From: Pleodorina starrii
Taxonomy: Eukaryota > Chlorophyta > Chlorophyceae > Chlamydomonadales > Volvocaceae
Direction: 5' to 3'
Assembly (NCBI GenBank): GCA_030267565.1
Contig: BRXU01000004.1
Span: forward strand, 4,904,501 to 4,968,500
Length of the DNA stretch: 64,000 nucleotides
Shown: positions 1 through 10,139 of the stretch, piece after piece
How the letters are laid out: every line of letters begins with the position of its first letter
Position numbering within the stretch: the stretch's first letter is position 1
Program-made: the position numbers and the translations under genes
The notes under the pieces: model-generated
Told to the model about the DNA's origin: nothing
Databases searched by the model: none
What the model saw: the letters and a program-made list of their open reading frames with translations, nothing else

Positions 1-33
1 ACCCCCCCTTTACACTGGCACTTGCACTGGCAG

Positions 34-1281
34 GTGGAGGGCTGGGTGCTTCCGGAGCTGCCCCCCTGCATCACCGACATCCTCATCTCCTTGGACGACC
101 GCTTCCTCTACGTATCCAACTGGTTGCGAGGAGATATCGTACAGTACGACATCTCCGACCCGGTGGCGCCGCGGCTGGCGGGCCGCGTGTGGGTGGGCGG
201 GCTGGTGCGCAAGGGCGGGCCGCTCAAGGTGCTTGGAGGGCTGCCGGAGGACACACCCGAGCCGCCCGAGGTGCCCACCGTGGCGGGCGTGGAGCTGCGG
301 GGCGGGCCGCAGATGCTGCAGCTGTCGCTGGACGGAAAGCGGTTGTACGTCACTAATAGTTTGTACAGCCCGTGGGACAAGCAGGTGCGGTACAGTTTTT
401 ATTGCACGGATGGTGATCGATTTGGGTCGACTGTGGAAGGGTGCACTCAGGGGTTAGGGGGGAGATTCGTTGTCTGGGAGGGACTGGGGATCTCGCGCTC
501 GCTGAGCTCACGCACGAAAGGGGGGGCATGGCGGATGGCGGGTGGTGCCGGCGGCTGGCGATTAGTTTCCCCCGCCGATCGCTGTGCCCCGCACCCCGCC
601 CGCGGCCAACGCCCCCATTCATGAACGCCCCATCAACTGCAAATGCAGTTCTACCCGTCACTGGTGGAGGGAGGCAGCCACCTGCTCAAGGTACGGCGGC
701 CGGACATTTCGTGTGCCTTTCTGTGCCTTCGTGTGCCTTTGTGTGCCTCTGTGTGCCTTCGTGTGTGCTGAAACCATTTCGAGGGATAAAAACTCGTAAT
801 GCACGTTGGCCGGGTGGGTTCAGACGCGGGAAAGGGCAGCTTCGAGGCTGCGGAGGTCCACACCCGCTGGCCGCTAGAGCACCGGCCCGGCGATGCGGCC
901 CGGGGATGCCGGATTAGCACCCGCTCCCCCGTCCGCCCGCCTGTCTCTGTCCTGTCCTACCGCCCACAGCACACCACGGCCCCCACGTGCATATATGTGT
1001 GTATGTGTGTGCTTTATCGACGCCGCCACCTGCCATCGCCCCCCACACACACCACCGTCTCCTTCTCCGCTGCGGTATTTTCTTTTTACCCTACCCCACC
1101 ACCACCACCACCGCCACCCACCATCGCCGTGCGCCTCCAGATCGACGTGGACACGGAGAACGGCGGCATGAAGCTGGATACCGACTGGATCGTGGATTTC
1201 GGCAAGGAGCCCGGCGGTCCGGTGCTGGCGCACGAGATCCGGTACCCGGGTGGCGACTGCAGCAGCGACATCTGGATATGA
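34..1281 (+). CDS. SELENBP1: Selenium-binding protein 1 / methanethiol oxidase, C-terminal part (5' end outside window)
   Basis: Three exons are visible: 34-384, 649-690 and 1141-1281 (TGA). Each junction is phase 0 with GT donors and AG acceptors; the start at 34 follows an AG and is the first exon inside the window. Family hallmarks are clear: [36 protein letters not shown], the 14-residue exon [14 protein letters not shown], and the terminal [17 protein letters not shown], which is nearly invariant in the SBP56/SELENBP1 family. In that family the protein is a cytosolic beta-propeller that oxidises methanethiol to formaldehyde, hydrogen peroxide and sulfide. Here only about the last 178 residues are seen, so nothing can be said about the N-terminal half. 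Intron 2 holds a decamer repeat (711-768). A TGTAA at 2334 is the nearest poly(A)-type motif I noticed, about 1.05 kb after the stop. Confidence 0.95.
711..768. repeat. GTGTGCCTTY short tandem repeat in an intron
   Basis: About six imperfect 10-base units of the form GTGTGCCTTT/C lie in the second visible intron of the selenium-binding protein gene. No function is indicated. Confidence 0.8.
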
Positions 1282-2333
1282 TTCGAGCGGGACCTGATCT
1301 GATCTGATCTGATCTGGGTCGGACGGCATATTCGCTGATCTGGCAGCGGCCACAGCTTACTGGATGGGCGATGGGCAACGCACGAGGCGCCGGCGGATGA
1401 GCTACGTTCCTGGGGGCTGGGGCTGGGCGCACCGCCAGGCCCGTGTCTTTTCTTGGAATCGTCATCGCCAGATGACGACCTTGACCTTCATGGCGCGGGG
1501 GCATGAGGGGATGACAGCTCCGAGGGACGGTGGGTTGAAATAGAGGCAGGTGGCAAACCGAGAGTGCGTGAACGTGTCACTGTCGTACGGTGACTACACG
1601 CAACCCGAAGTTCCTTTTTCTGCATGTCGTCGGTGACAAGTACGGTGTGTCGATAGCGGGAATGGATGGCTTTTTTGTCGGCAGGGAGTGTTGAATGCTT
1701 ACGTACGGTTGGTTACGCGGCCGTGGAACGATGAAGCCGCATGCAGGCCAGGGCGAAGGCCTTGGCCGTTGTTGTTGTACGGATGTACGCGAGCAGCAGC
1801 CTTCATATGTGCTTTTGGCCGTGAGTCGGGGCGGTGCCGACGCCGTGAGAAAAGGAAGGGGGGGTACAGCATTCGACGGTGGCACAAGCCGCGTGTTCGA
1901 TGGGGAAATTTAAAGGTTTTTGCGCGGCTTGCGCTTTTACAAATCTATGTACCCTGCTGCGCATTGCGCGCATTTCATTTTGTTTAGACCTCTGTCTCGC
2001 ATTGCCCGACTAGAAGCGAGGAGGGAATCACCGGGGCCAGGCTGCACAGGGGGGCTGGCGCAGGGGCACCCCGGCAGACAGGGGCGTTTGGCTGAACCAC
2101 GTCACTGGGCTCACAATCGCAACAACAACAACAACAACAATGTCGGAGGGACGCGGGGTGTATGTGTTGCAGTTGTCACTCAGGTTGGGCTGGCTCACGT
2201 TTTGTTGCTGTGGAGTTGGCCAATGCGACCGGACCGGACTAGACACCCCCATTTCGTGTGCATGTGGGGGTGACGTGCCGCTGCGGCAGGCAGACTGCCC
2301 CACAGGCCGTGGACGTAGTGAGGGAAAGCAAAT

Positions 2334-2338
2334 TGTAA
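2334..2338 (+). terminator. Possible TGTAA poly(A) signal for the selenium-binding protein gene
   Basis: TGTAA is the usual polyadenylation signal of volvocine algae. This copy is about 1.05 kb past the stop, far but within the range of long algal 3' UTRs. Weak on its own. Confidence 0.3.
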
Positions 2339-2431
2339 CTAGTGCAAGTCTGCAAGAGCACGTCCAATATGATTCGTGGATTGCCACCAAAATGACACCT
2401 TCTACGAGACGTACCGTCTACCGTGTACAAC

Positions 2432-2518
2432 CAGGTCAGGTCAGGTCAGGTCAGGTCACAGGTCAGGTCACAGGTCAGGTCACCAGTCAGGTCACAGGTC
2501 AGGTCACAGGTCAGGTCA
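2432..2518. repeat. AGGTC / GGTCAGGTCACA satellite
   Basis: Perfect AGGTC pentamers pass into 12-base units GGTCAGGTCACA, about seven copies in all. The array ends directly against the telomere-like repeat that follows. Confidence 0.9.
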
Positions 2519-2543
2519 AACCCTAAAACCCTAAAAACCCTAC
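2518..2543. repeat. Interstitial telomere-like repeat (CCCTAAAA type)
   Basis: AAACCCTAAAACCCTAAAAA followed by CCCTAC. This matches the complement of the Chlamydomonas telomere unit TTTTAGGG. It sits about 330 bp upstream of the HEATR6-like start codon, so it could be a telo-box promoter element or a scar of break repair; the sequence does not decide. Confidence 0.7.
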
Positions 2544-2872
2544 ACTCTCGCTGAAGTGCGAGAAGTTTCCTCTGTCGCCTTTGTGGTCGTCGTCTCGAGG
2601 ACAGCAGAGCCTGGAGGACAGTGTTTCGACCAACCGCTAACGGAATACGGCCCCAACGGAAGCTTCCGCATCAGACTGAATTTCTTGCTCTCCCTCTCGG
2701 CCATGACGTCCTCAGGAGATATGTTTGCTGCTGCTTCTCGATCTTCCCTTCCTTGATTAACTCTTTCGTTTCAAGCGCTGAAAATGCGTTGATGGCCTGT
2801 CCTTGGTTGTTGGATCCAGGCGTTCAGTAGCGCTTGCGTACAGTTGCTTGCGGCTTGGTATGAGGAAAGACG

Positions 2873-5800
2873 ATGTCGTGGCGTTCAAGAAACGGTGGAG
2901 CCAGCGCCTGGCGCCAATGCCTGGCACCGCTCCGACAGGTTGGTCCGTTGATGGGATAACCATTATTGATGCACGATCTGCCGCCAAATTATCTATGTCT
3001 GATCTTTAGGAGGCGGCCGCAAAAGGATTTGTTGCACATCCAAACTTACAAGCTGCCCTGGAAAGTCTGAGGGCCGCGGCGGCCGAAGTTCAGAATACTG
3101 AGGTAAGTAAAATTATTTTGATGAACCGTTACTAGCATTCAAGCTGGCGACCATTGTAATTAGACACCGTCGCCCATGCGTATCGACATGCGTGCAGCTG
3201 GCCGAGGACCTTCCGTTCCTGATCCAGCAGCTTTTGGGGCCGCAGCCAACGCACGGTGTGTCTTCGATTGGGAGCTCCGCCAGGTATGTGACGAGTAATC
3301 TGGCGTGTGTTGGTCGAGTATGGCACGGGGGGCGCCGCGGTGTCGCCTCGTCAGCAAGCGGCGGCGCGTTTGCATATTATGTTGCCATCAGAAGGCTGAC
3401 GTCAGCAAGCGTGGGATGTCAGGAACCAATGGCCCAGCAAAGCAGGCGGCAGTGCTGTTCCGGAACCACACGCCGCAGCCGCTGCCGCTGCCGCCCGCTT
3501 TCTCCACCAACATCTCTCTGCCCGCCCATCGCTCAGGGACACCTCACCGCACGTGGCGCTCTGCCGCCTCCTGACCAGTCTCACATCCAGCCGCACCCTC
3601 AGCCTGCACGGCCCCGCGGCGAACCTCATCCTCAGCGCGCTGCGGCAGTGGTCGGACGGCGCCCAGGAAGGCGCGGCCACCCCCACGTCCAATGGCCGCA
3701 CGCAAAGCGGCGCCAACCCTTCGACCCCCAACACCTCGGCCGCGAGCGCCGGCGCCCCCACATCGGCAGCCCCCATCCCCAGCAGCAGTAGCGCTGCAGA
3801 TGGCGCGGCCCCCGCCGCGGCATCGCCCGCAGCCAGCCTTCCCCTAGAAGCCATGACGGCGCTGGCGGCTGTGCTGCCGGACCACTTGGGCCTGCTGTCA
3901 GAGCACGAGCGAGCGGTGCAGCTGGCGGCCCTGCTGTCGCTGCTAATGCCGCAGCCGTCGCAGCCGCGGGCTCCTGAGGGCGCACGGGTGAGTGTGTGCC
4001 TTGGCTTCTCGCGCGGCTCGGCGCCGCCACTGCGGACTCTTGTGAGAGGGGAGGGCCGCCGCGCATACGGGAAGGAGCGGATGGGTTTGACGCACTGTCT
4101 TTCCCAGGGTGGGATCTGGAGGTGGGTGGCACTAACGCCCAGCCAGCGCCATGCAGGCCGGCGCATAAGCCCGATCTCCGTATGCGGTGCGGAGCCCAAA
4201 CCTCGCGCCTGCCCGTCCACCCGCCCGCCACCGCAGGGCCGCGCAGTCGACGTCCTGGAGTTGCAAGTCCTGGCGCTGAACACACTCGCTGCCTGCTGCG
4301 GCCGAGCCGGCACAGGCACTGGCGCCGCCTCCGGCGCCGGCGCCGGTGGTCTGACAGTTCACGAAGCGGGCGCGCTGCTGTCGGCCGCCGTGTCGCTGCT
4401 GCAGGCGTGCGCGTCGCGGTCGCGGCCCGTGGAGGACGCGGCGCACTCGCGGCTCTACGCGGCGCTGGTCCGGGCGCTGCAGGCGGCCATCGGGGAGGTG
4501 AAGCAGGCGTGGGTAGCGCGCGCGGCGATGCTAGTGGAGGGCCTGCAGCGCTTCCTTACCTACGGCGTGCAAGCCTCACTGACCGCCGCCGCGGCAGCGG
4601 CAGCGCCGGCGGCGCCGGACGGCGCCGGCGCTGGCGGGCGGTACCGCCCGCCTCACTTGCGCCGTCGCGAGTCGCAGACGGATGGTGGGGGCGGAGGCGG
4701 AGGATCAGCGTGGTCGGACAGCGACGTGAGTGACTCGGAGCACACGGGCGGAGGTGGAGGCGGAAGCTCGGCGGGTGCTGGTTCGGGGGCGGCCGTGGTG
4801 GATCGGTTCCGGAGCTCCCGCGTGCGGCTAGCGGCGCTGTCGTGCATCCAGGCCATGGCCAAGAGCGACCCGCGGGCCATGCACGTGCACTGGTCGGCGC
4901 TGCTGCCGCTGCAGGCGCCGCTGCAGCAGCGGCCGCTGACGCCGCACCTCATCACGGTGCTGCTGTACGACCCGCTCATCAAGGTAAGGCGAAACCTTGA
5001 GAACCAACCCCTGAGAACCAACCCCTGAGAGCCGCGGCGGGTAATATGCGCTGGTTGGCTGGTGGGCTGCCGCTGCACGCCAGCCAGTCCAGCCCCGTTG
5101 GTCTTTTCCCTTCTTCACGTCGTATATTCGGTGCGGCGGCGCAGAGCCTCTGTCTGTGAATTGGTAAAGTGTCCGGATCCGGCATGACTTGCCACTGCAA
5201 ACCGCGAGCCGTGTCGACAGCACACCATATCTGTCACTCCCAGACGACGGATGCCGCTCGGTTCGACGATTGACGCCCTCGGTTCATCTCCTGCATGTCA
5301 ATCTCCACCCCTCCCCAGGCTGCAAGCCCGTTCCTGCCTGGGGCACCAACCCCCAAACACCCGCCCCAACACCCTACCCCACACCCTGCCGCCCTCTCGC
5401 AGGTCCGCCTGCTGGCCGCCGCCACCATCTCCTCGCTGCTGGACGGCCCCGCGCAGCGCTCCATCCTTGCCGTCGCGGAGGCCAAGTCTATGAGCGGCCG
5501 GGCGGGTCCGGTGCGCGGCTTCCTGACGCTGTCGCTGTCGCTGGGGCAGCTGCTGCTGGCGGCTCACGCGGGGCTGCTGCAGGCTGTGGCCGCCGAGGCC
5601 AGCGGCCTGGTGCTGCCGGGGGTGCTGCGGGCGCTGGTGGTGCTCATGGCGGCGTCGCCCTACGAGCGCCTGCCGCCCGAGCTGTTGCCGGAGGCGCTCA
5701 AGGTGCGGTGCCCGGTGCGGTGTGAGCGGCTTTGACGCCGGGGACGCGCGTCGTGGGGTGTGTGGGAGACGCGTGCGGACGGCGGACGCGGCGGACAGAG

Positions 5801-8800
5801 GCGAGGGCCCTGGGGGATTGCGGCAGGATGCGGCAGCCTTACCATGGCGTTTTCTGGGGTTATGTGTGCCGCAGCAAAGTTCAGGAGGAAATGCAGCGAG
5901 ACACAAGCAAAGTCCTCCGATAGGAGCATAGGACTCAGCCTGCCCGCATTCCCAGCAGCAGTAAGGAGGTGGCTTCCGCGCTGCCCCTCGCCCACAGGTC
6001 CTGAGGATGCGCTGGGCGGCGCTGACCGGCGCCGTCACGGCCTCGGCCCCCGCGTCCCATGCCACCACCGCCACCACTGCCACCACTGCCGCGGCGGCGG
6101 GCGAGCTGGCGCCCATCCAGGCCGCCTACCTGGCCTGCCTCGCCGAGTGCTTCTCCACAAAGCACCCCATCCCGGGCCTGGCCGCATTTCTGCTGCACCA
6201 GCAACAACAGCAGCAGCAATCGCAAAGCCCCAACGACGCAGAACCGCGCGGCGCCGGTGCCGGTAGTGGCTGTGGTGGATGTTGTTCCACAGAGCAGCTG
6301 GTTCGGGAGCTGCTGGCGGTTGGGCGCGACGGCGCGGCGGCTGCGGTGCTGCGCATCGAGGCGCTGGCGGCGCTCAAGGGGCTGGCGGCGCACTACACGG
6401 CCGCGCTGCCGCCAGGTGGGTGGGCGGGTGGGACACAGGGGAGGGGTGCGGCTCGCCCTCCAGACGGAGGGGCATGACACCGAAGTAGGACGTGGCTGAG
6501 GCGCGGAGGTTCACTCACGTCCGAACGGGAACTGAAAGCATGAAACACGGATGGTAAGACTGGGAAGGATTGCGGACTAAGTATACGGTGCAGAAGAGGG
6601 TAGTCCAGGAACGGCAGGAAGCCCAATGCTGTAGGAGGATCTCGAACCTGTCGCCGCCACCGCCGCTGCGGTGCTACCCGTAAGGAGCATGGTAGCATGA
6701 TCAGGCTGTCACCTGATGAGGACACCCGTGCCCCTCAATCTACGCAGATGTTTGGGAGGACCTGCGCGCGACCTCTGCGATGGGGCTCAGCTGCATCCCT
6801 TCGCCACGGAGCCCCACGGGATCGCGCTACAAGGACGGCCTCGGCCTGCCCTCGCGGTCGTCATCCTCATCCTCGCTCGGCGGCTTCGCGACCGCGACCC
6901 ATGGGTCGTCGTCGTCATCAGGCCGGCCCGGCGACCGCGTCGGGCCGCGCCCCGTCCCCGCCCCCTGGGGCTCCCCCGGCGGCGCTTCTGCGGCCCAGGC
7001 CGCCGCCGGCCCCGCCGGCGCCAGCAGCGCCAACTCCAGTCCGGAAGACAAGGCGGCGCAGCTCTCCGTCAAACTTCTGTCGGACTACCTTTCGGCGTCT
7101 GCACGACAGTATGGCATCAGCCGTACGGAAGCCGGCGGCGCGGGGTCTGGGGACGGGGGGGAGGGCGGTCTGCCGGGCCCGCCGCCGTCCCCGGGCTTTG
7201 TGCCGCTGGCGGCGGCGGTGCCGCGGCAGCAGGCGGGGCTTTTGTCGCCCGTAAGCGTTTGCAGTGAGGAGGAGCGAGAGGCGGGCGTGCATCGGCTGGC
7301 GGCGATGTGGCAGGACGCGGTGGCGGTGCTGGTGCCGGCGGCGACGTCGCACACGTCGTACATGGTGGGTTTAGGGGCGGCGTGGCGCACTGAGGGGGAC
7401 TAATGAAAAGAGGATTTAAGCCCGGCATTCAGCCATTTTCATGTGGCTGTGAACCTGTGGTGCCACGAATGCTCTGCGAGCGAGTCTGCAGCCCCGTCTC
7501 TCATCGCCTTATCATCTTGCCTGCGCGTCCGCGTCCGGTTTACCCCCTGCCAGGTGCGGTCCGCCGGCCTGGCCTGCCTAGGTGAGGTTCCGGAGCCGGT
7601 CTTCTCCCGCCTGCCGCAGCGCCTGCAGCAGCAGCTGCTGACGCTCCTCAGCGACGCTGCCGCCGGCGACGCCGTGCCCGCCGTGCGCGCCGCCGCGTGC
7701 AAGGCGCTGGGCGCCGCCGCTGCCTTCCCCGCTGTACTCGCGCAGCCTCAGCTGAGCGACCACGCCACGCGCGCGCTGCTGCCCTGCCTGCGCGACGCCG
7801 TGCTGTCTGCGCGCATCGCCGCCGGCTGGGCCGTCGCCAACCTCTGCGACGCCTACCGACGACTGCTGCTGGAGAACCCCGCACCGGACCCGGCGGACGC
7901 CGAGCAGCAGCTGCGCGCCCAGCGCGCCGAGTCGCACGCGCAGGCCTCGACCTCCGCGCGCGGCGGCGGCTTTCCCGCCGCGCCGGCAGCGGTGCCGCCG
8001 CAGTCGCTGGAGCTGCATCATTACCGACAGCTGGCGGCGCTGTGCGGCGCGGCCATAACCGCCACGCACGACGCCGACAAGGTTCGCGCCAACGGCATCC
8101 GCGCGGTGGGGTACCTGCTGGCGGCGCTGACGCCTGACATGGCGCCAGGGCTGGCGGCCGCCGCCGGCGGCGGCGGCGGCGTCGCCGTGGCCGCTGAGCT
8201 TGCCGCCAGCGGCAGCAGCGGTGCGTCCTGGAGAGCCGCTCGACGGGAGGCGCCGTCGGCGGTAACCAGCGGCGGTCATGGAAAGCACACTAGCGTTTGC
8301 AGCGGGGGGACTGCTAGCCCTAATACGAAGGCCGGCAGCGCCGGGGGCTGGGGCGAGGGGCTGCAGCTGGACGGCTGGTTGGACGGCGCGCTGACGTGTC
8401 TGCAGTCGACGCTCACGACGGGCGGCATGAAGGTGCAGTGGAACGCCTGCTGCGCCGCGCACGGGCTGCTCCGAAACCAGCGCCTGCTTGGCCATCCCCG
8501 CGTCGCGACACGCGTCGCGCAGCTTCTGCTACTGCTGGTCATGCTGGTGCGCGAGAGCGCGAACTTCAAGATCCGCACGCACGCCGCGGCGGCCCTGGCG
8601 GCGCTGCCCAGCCGGGAGGCGTACGGAGATGTACTGCCGGATGCGCTGCTGGTGACGGCTGGCGCGCTGGAGGCCGTCAGCAACGGCGGCGGGGCGGTGG
8701 TCGGGGCTAAGCCGGCTGGCGCCGGCGCGAGCGGCGGTGCGGAGCAGCGTCAGGAAGGTGACGGCGACGGTGAGGGAGACGGCGGTGAGGGGCGCTTCCC

Positions 8801-9545
8801 GAACTATCGCTACACGGTGGGCCTATCGGCGCAGCTGCGTGCCACGCTGCTGCACCTGCTGGCGCTGGTGCGGCCCGCGGACGCGCGCCGGGTTCGGGAT
8901 GCGCTCGCCAGGCGCGCGGAGTTCCTGCACGCCTGCCTGCGGGAGCAGCTCGCGGAGGCGGCGCAGCCGCTGCGCGCCGCCGCGGCTGCGGCGGCACGCG
9001 GCGGCGGAGCCGCCGCGGCCAAGGACTGCGTTGGCGGCATGGAGGGTTGGGGCGCAAGCGGCTGTGCAGCGGCGGTGGATCTACCCGCGGATCCGTTCGG
9101 ACTTTCGGCCAGGCGCGGCTCGTCGCCCGGCGGAGCAGCGACAACAGGGGGCCTGGCAGGGCTGTTCGCGGGTCTGAGCCTGGCCGCTACTCGAGAAGGG
9201 CGCGCTAGCTCGCCGCCGCCGCCACCGGACTGCGGCCCGGGGACTTGTTCCATTGCGCGTGACGTGCCAGCGGGCGTCGGCAGCGGCACGGGTTGGGAAG
9301 GGGCGGGTAACGGCGGGAGGTCTCGCCTGACGGTGCGCGTGAGCGGCCTTGTTGAGGAGGATGAGGAGCTGCGGCGCGCTCGAGATCGGGTGATGGCGCT
9401 TGCGGCGCCGCTGCGCGGTTTCGCCGACCTGCTGGCGCAGCTGGGCCCCGCGTGCGAGCCAATTCTGCAGGATGTGCGGCAGGCGCTGGCGCAACTGCCG
9501 CCGGCGCCAGCCCCAGCAGGCTCGGCCTCGGGGCCAGCGCGATGA
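2873..9545 (+). CDS. HEATR6: HEAT repeat-containing protein 6-like (DUF4042 and ARM/HEAT repeats)
   Basis: Nine exons: 2873-2938, 3010-3102, 3198-3283, 3537-3987, 4237-4983, 5403-5702, 5998-6415, 6748-7364, 7554-9545 (TGA). They join in phase to 1,589 codons before the stop. The ATG at 2873 is chosen because the ATG at 2859 would put exon 2 in a frame with a stop, and because SAWRQCLAPLR fits the SWRxxFLxLRD start of plant homologues. RYRPPHLRRR lies near residue 368. The DUF4042 block (about residues 420-580) contains SSRVRLAALSCIQAMAKSDP and SPYERLPPELLPEALK, as in animal HEATR6. Exon 9 has the family motif MKVQWNACCAAHGLL followed by NFKIRTHAAAALAALPSREAYG. The long Ala/Gly/Ser stretches are inserts typical of algal genes. 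The protein is presumably an alpha-solenoid scaffold; its molecular role is poorly known in any organism. Confidence 0.92.
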
Positions 9546-9643
9546 GGCAGGGCTGCGTGGAGAAAGGATTCGGCTGGCTTTCTGTTTCCGTGTCAGGGAA
9601 GGGTATGGCTTATCGGTCTGGTGCACGTGCAGCGATACGCCTA

Positions 9644-9648
9644 TGTAA
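9644..9648 (+). terminator. TGTAA poly(A) signal, HEATR6-like gene
   Basis: TGTAA lies 99 bases after the stop codon, a normal place for an algal polyadenylation signal. Confidence 0.55.
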
Positions 9649-9672
9649 CGTGCCGGTTCTAGTGGGAGGACC

Positions 9673-9677
9673 TTACA
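9673..9677 (-). terminator. TGTAA poly(A) signal on the minus strand, RH22-like gene
   Basis: TTACA on the plus strand reads TGTAA for the convergent helicase gene, about 460 bases past its stop. It is only 24 bases from the opposing signal, so the two transcripts probably end at or overlap the same point. Confidence 0.45.
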
Positions 9678-10139
9678 TTCGCCTCAAAAAGCCAAAAAGC
9701 CGCAGAAGCCTCGTGTTCGCGAGCTCGCTTCTACACTCTGCGACGGTCATCACTGTCGCAAAGCCCGCTTGAGTCCGTATCGACCCAAGCGCTCTCAGGA
9801 GGGCTTTACCAACCAGGCGTGTTGACACAATGCCGCCCGTGGGGTGTTCGGCAAGCGCCCTGAGCAGCACGAGCTTCCTTCATCGGCGGGCGTTCCCACA
9901 CAGCTTCTGACCACGAATTATCAGGTTATAGCTCACGCCACAAGCAAACAAACCATCCTGCGTCACAGCACTTTTGAGTTGGGTTTTAGGGCCACAGCAC
10001 GTCTCTCAGCGCCACAGCACCACAAAACACCACAAACACAACTTGCACGCGAAGCTTCAACGGAGCGCACTCAAGCACACGTATGCTATTCCGTGCGGGC
10101 GACTACACTACAACCTCAGGACACCCAAACCCCCACCTC

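Larger units (their letters stand above)
1282..2872. other. Spacer between the selenium-binding protein gene and HEATR6-like gene
   Basis: About 1.6 kb without a convincing gene. It should contain the 3' UTR of the upstream gene and the promoter and 5' UTR of the downstream one. It holds four CTGAT units (1294-1315), an AAC microsatellite (2121-2140), an AGGTC-based satellite (2432-2518) and a telomere-like stretch (2518-2543). Short open frames here lack the codon bias of the neighbouring exons. Confidence 0.7.
9546..10139. other. Tail-to-tail spacer (3' UTRs)
   Basis: This 594-bp stretch separates two convergent stop codons. It holds a TGTAA motif for each strand and a run of short CACAGCAC/CACAAAC-like words at 9990-10040, but no gene I can support. 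Confidence 0.7.

Noticed and set aside
2859..3009. Alternative HEATR6-like start at 2859
   Set aside because: Its frame does not continue into exon 2, which then meets a stop; the ATG at 2873 keeps phase and matches the family N-terminus.
3402..4319. 305-codon minus-strand frame opposite HEATR6-like exons 4-5
   Set aside because: Shadow of a GC-rich coding strand: no motif, and the plus strand has conserved, correctly spliced exons here.
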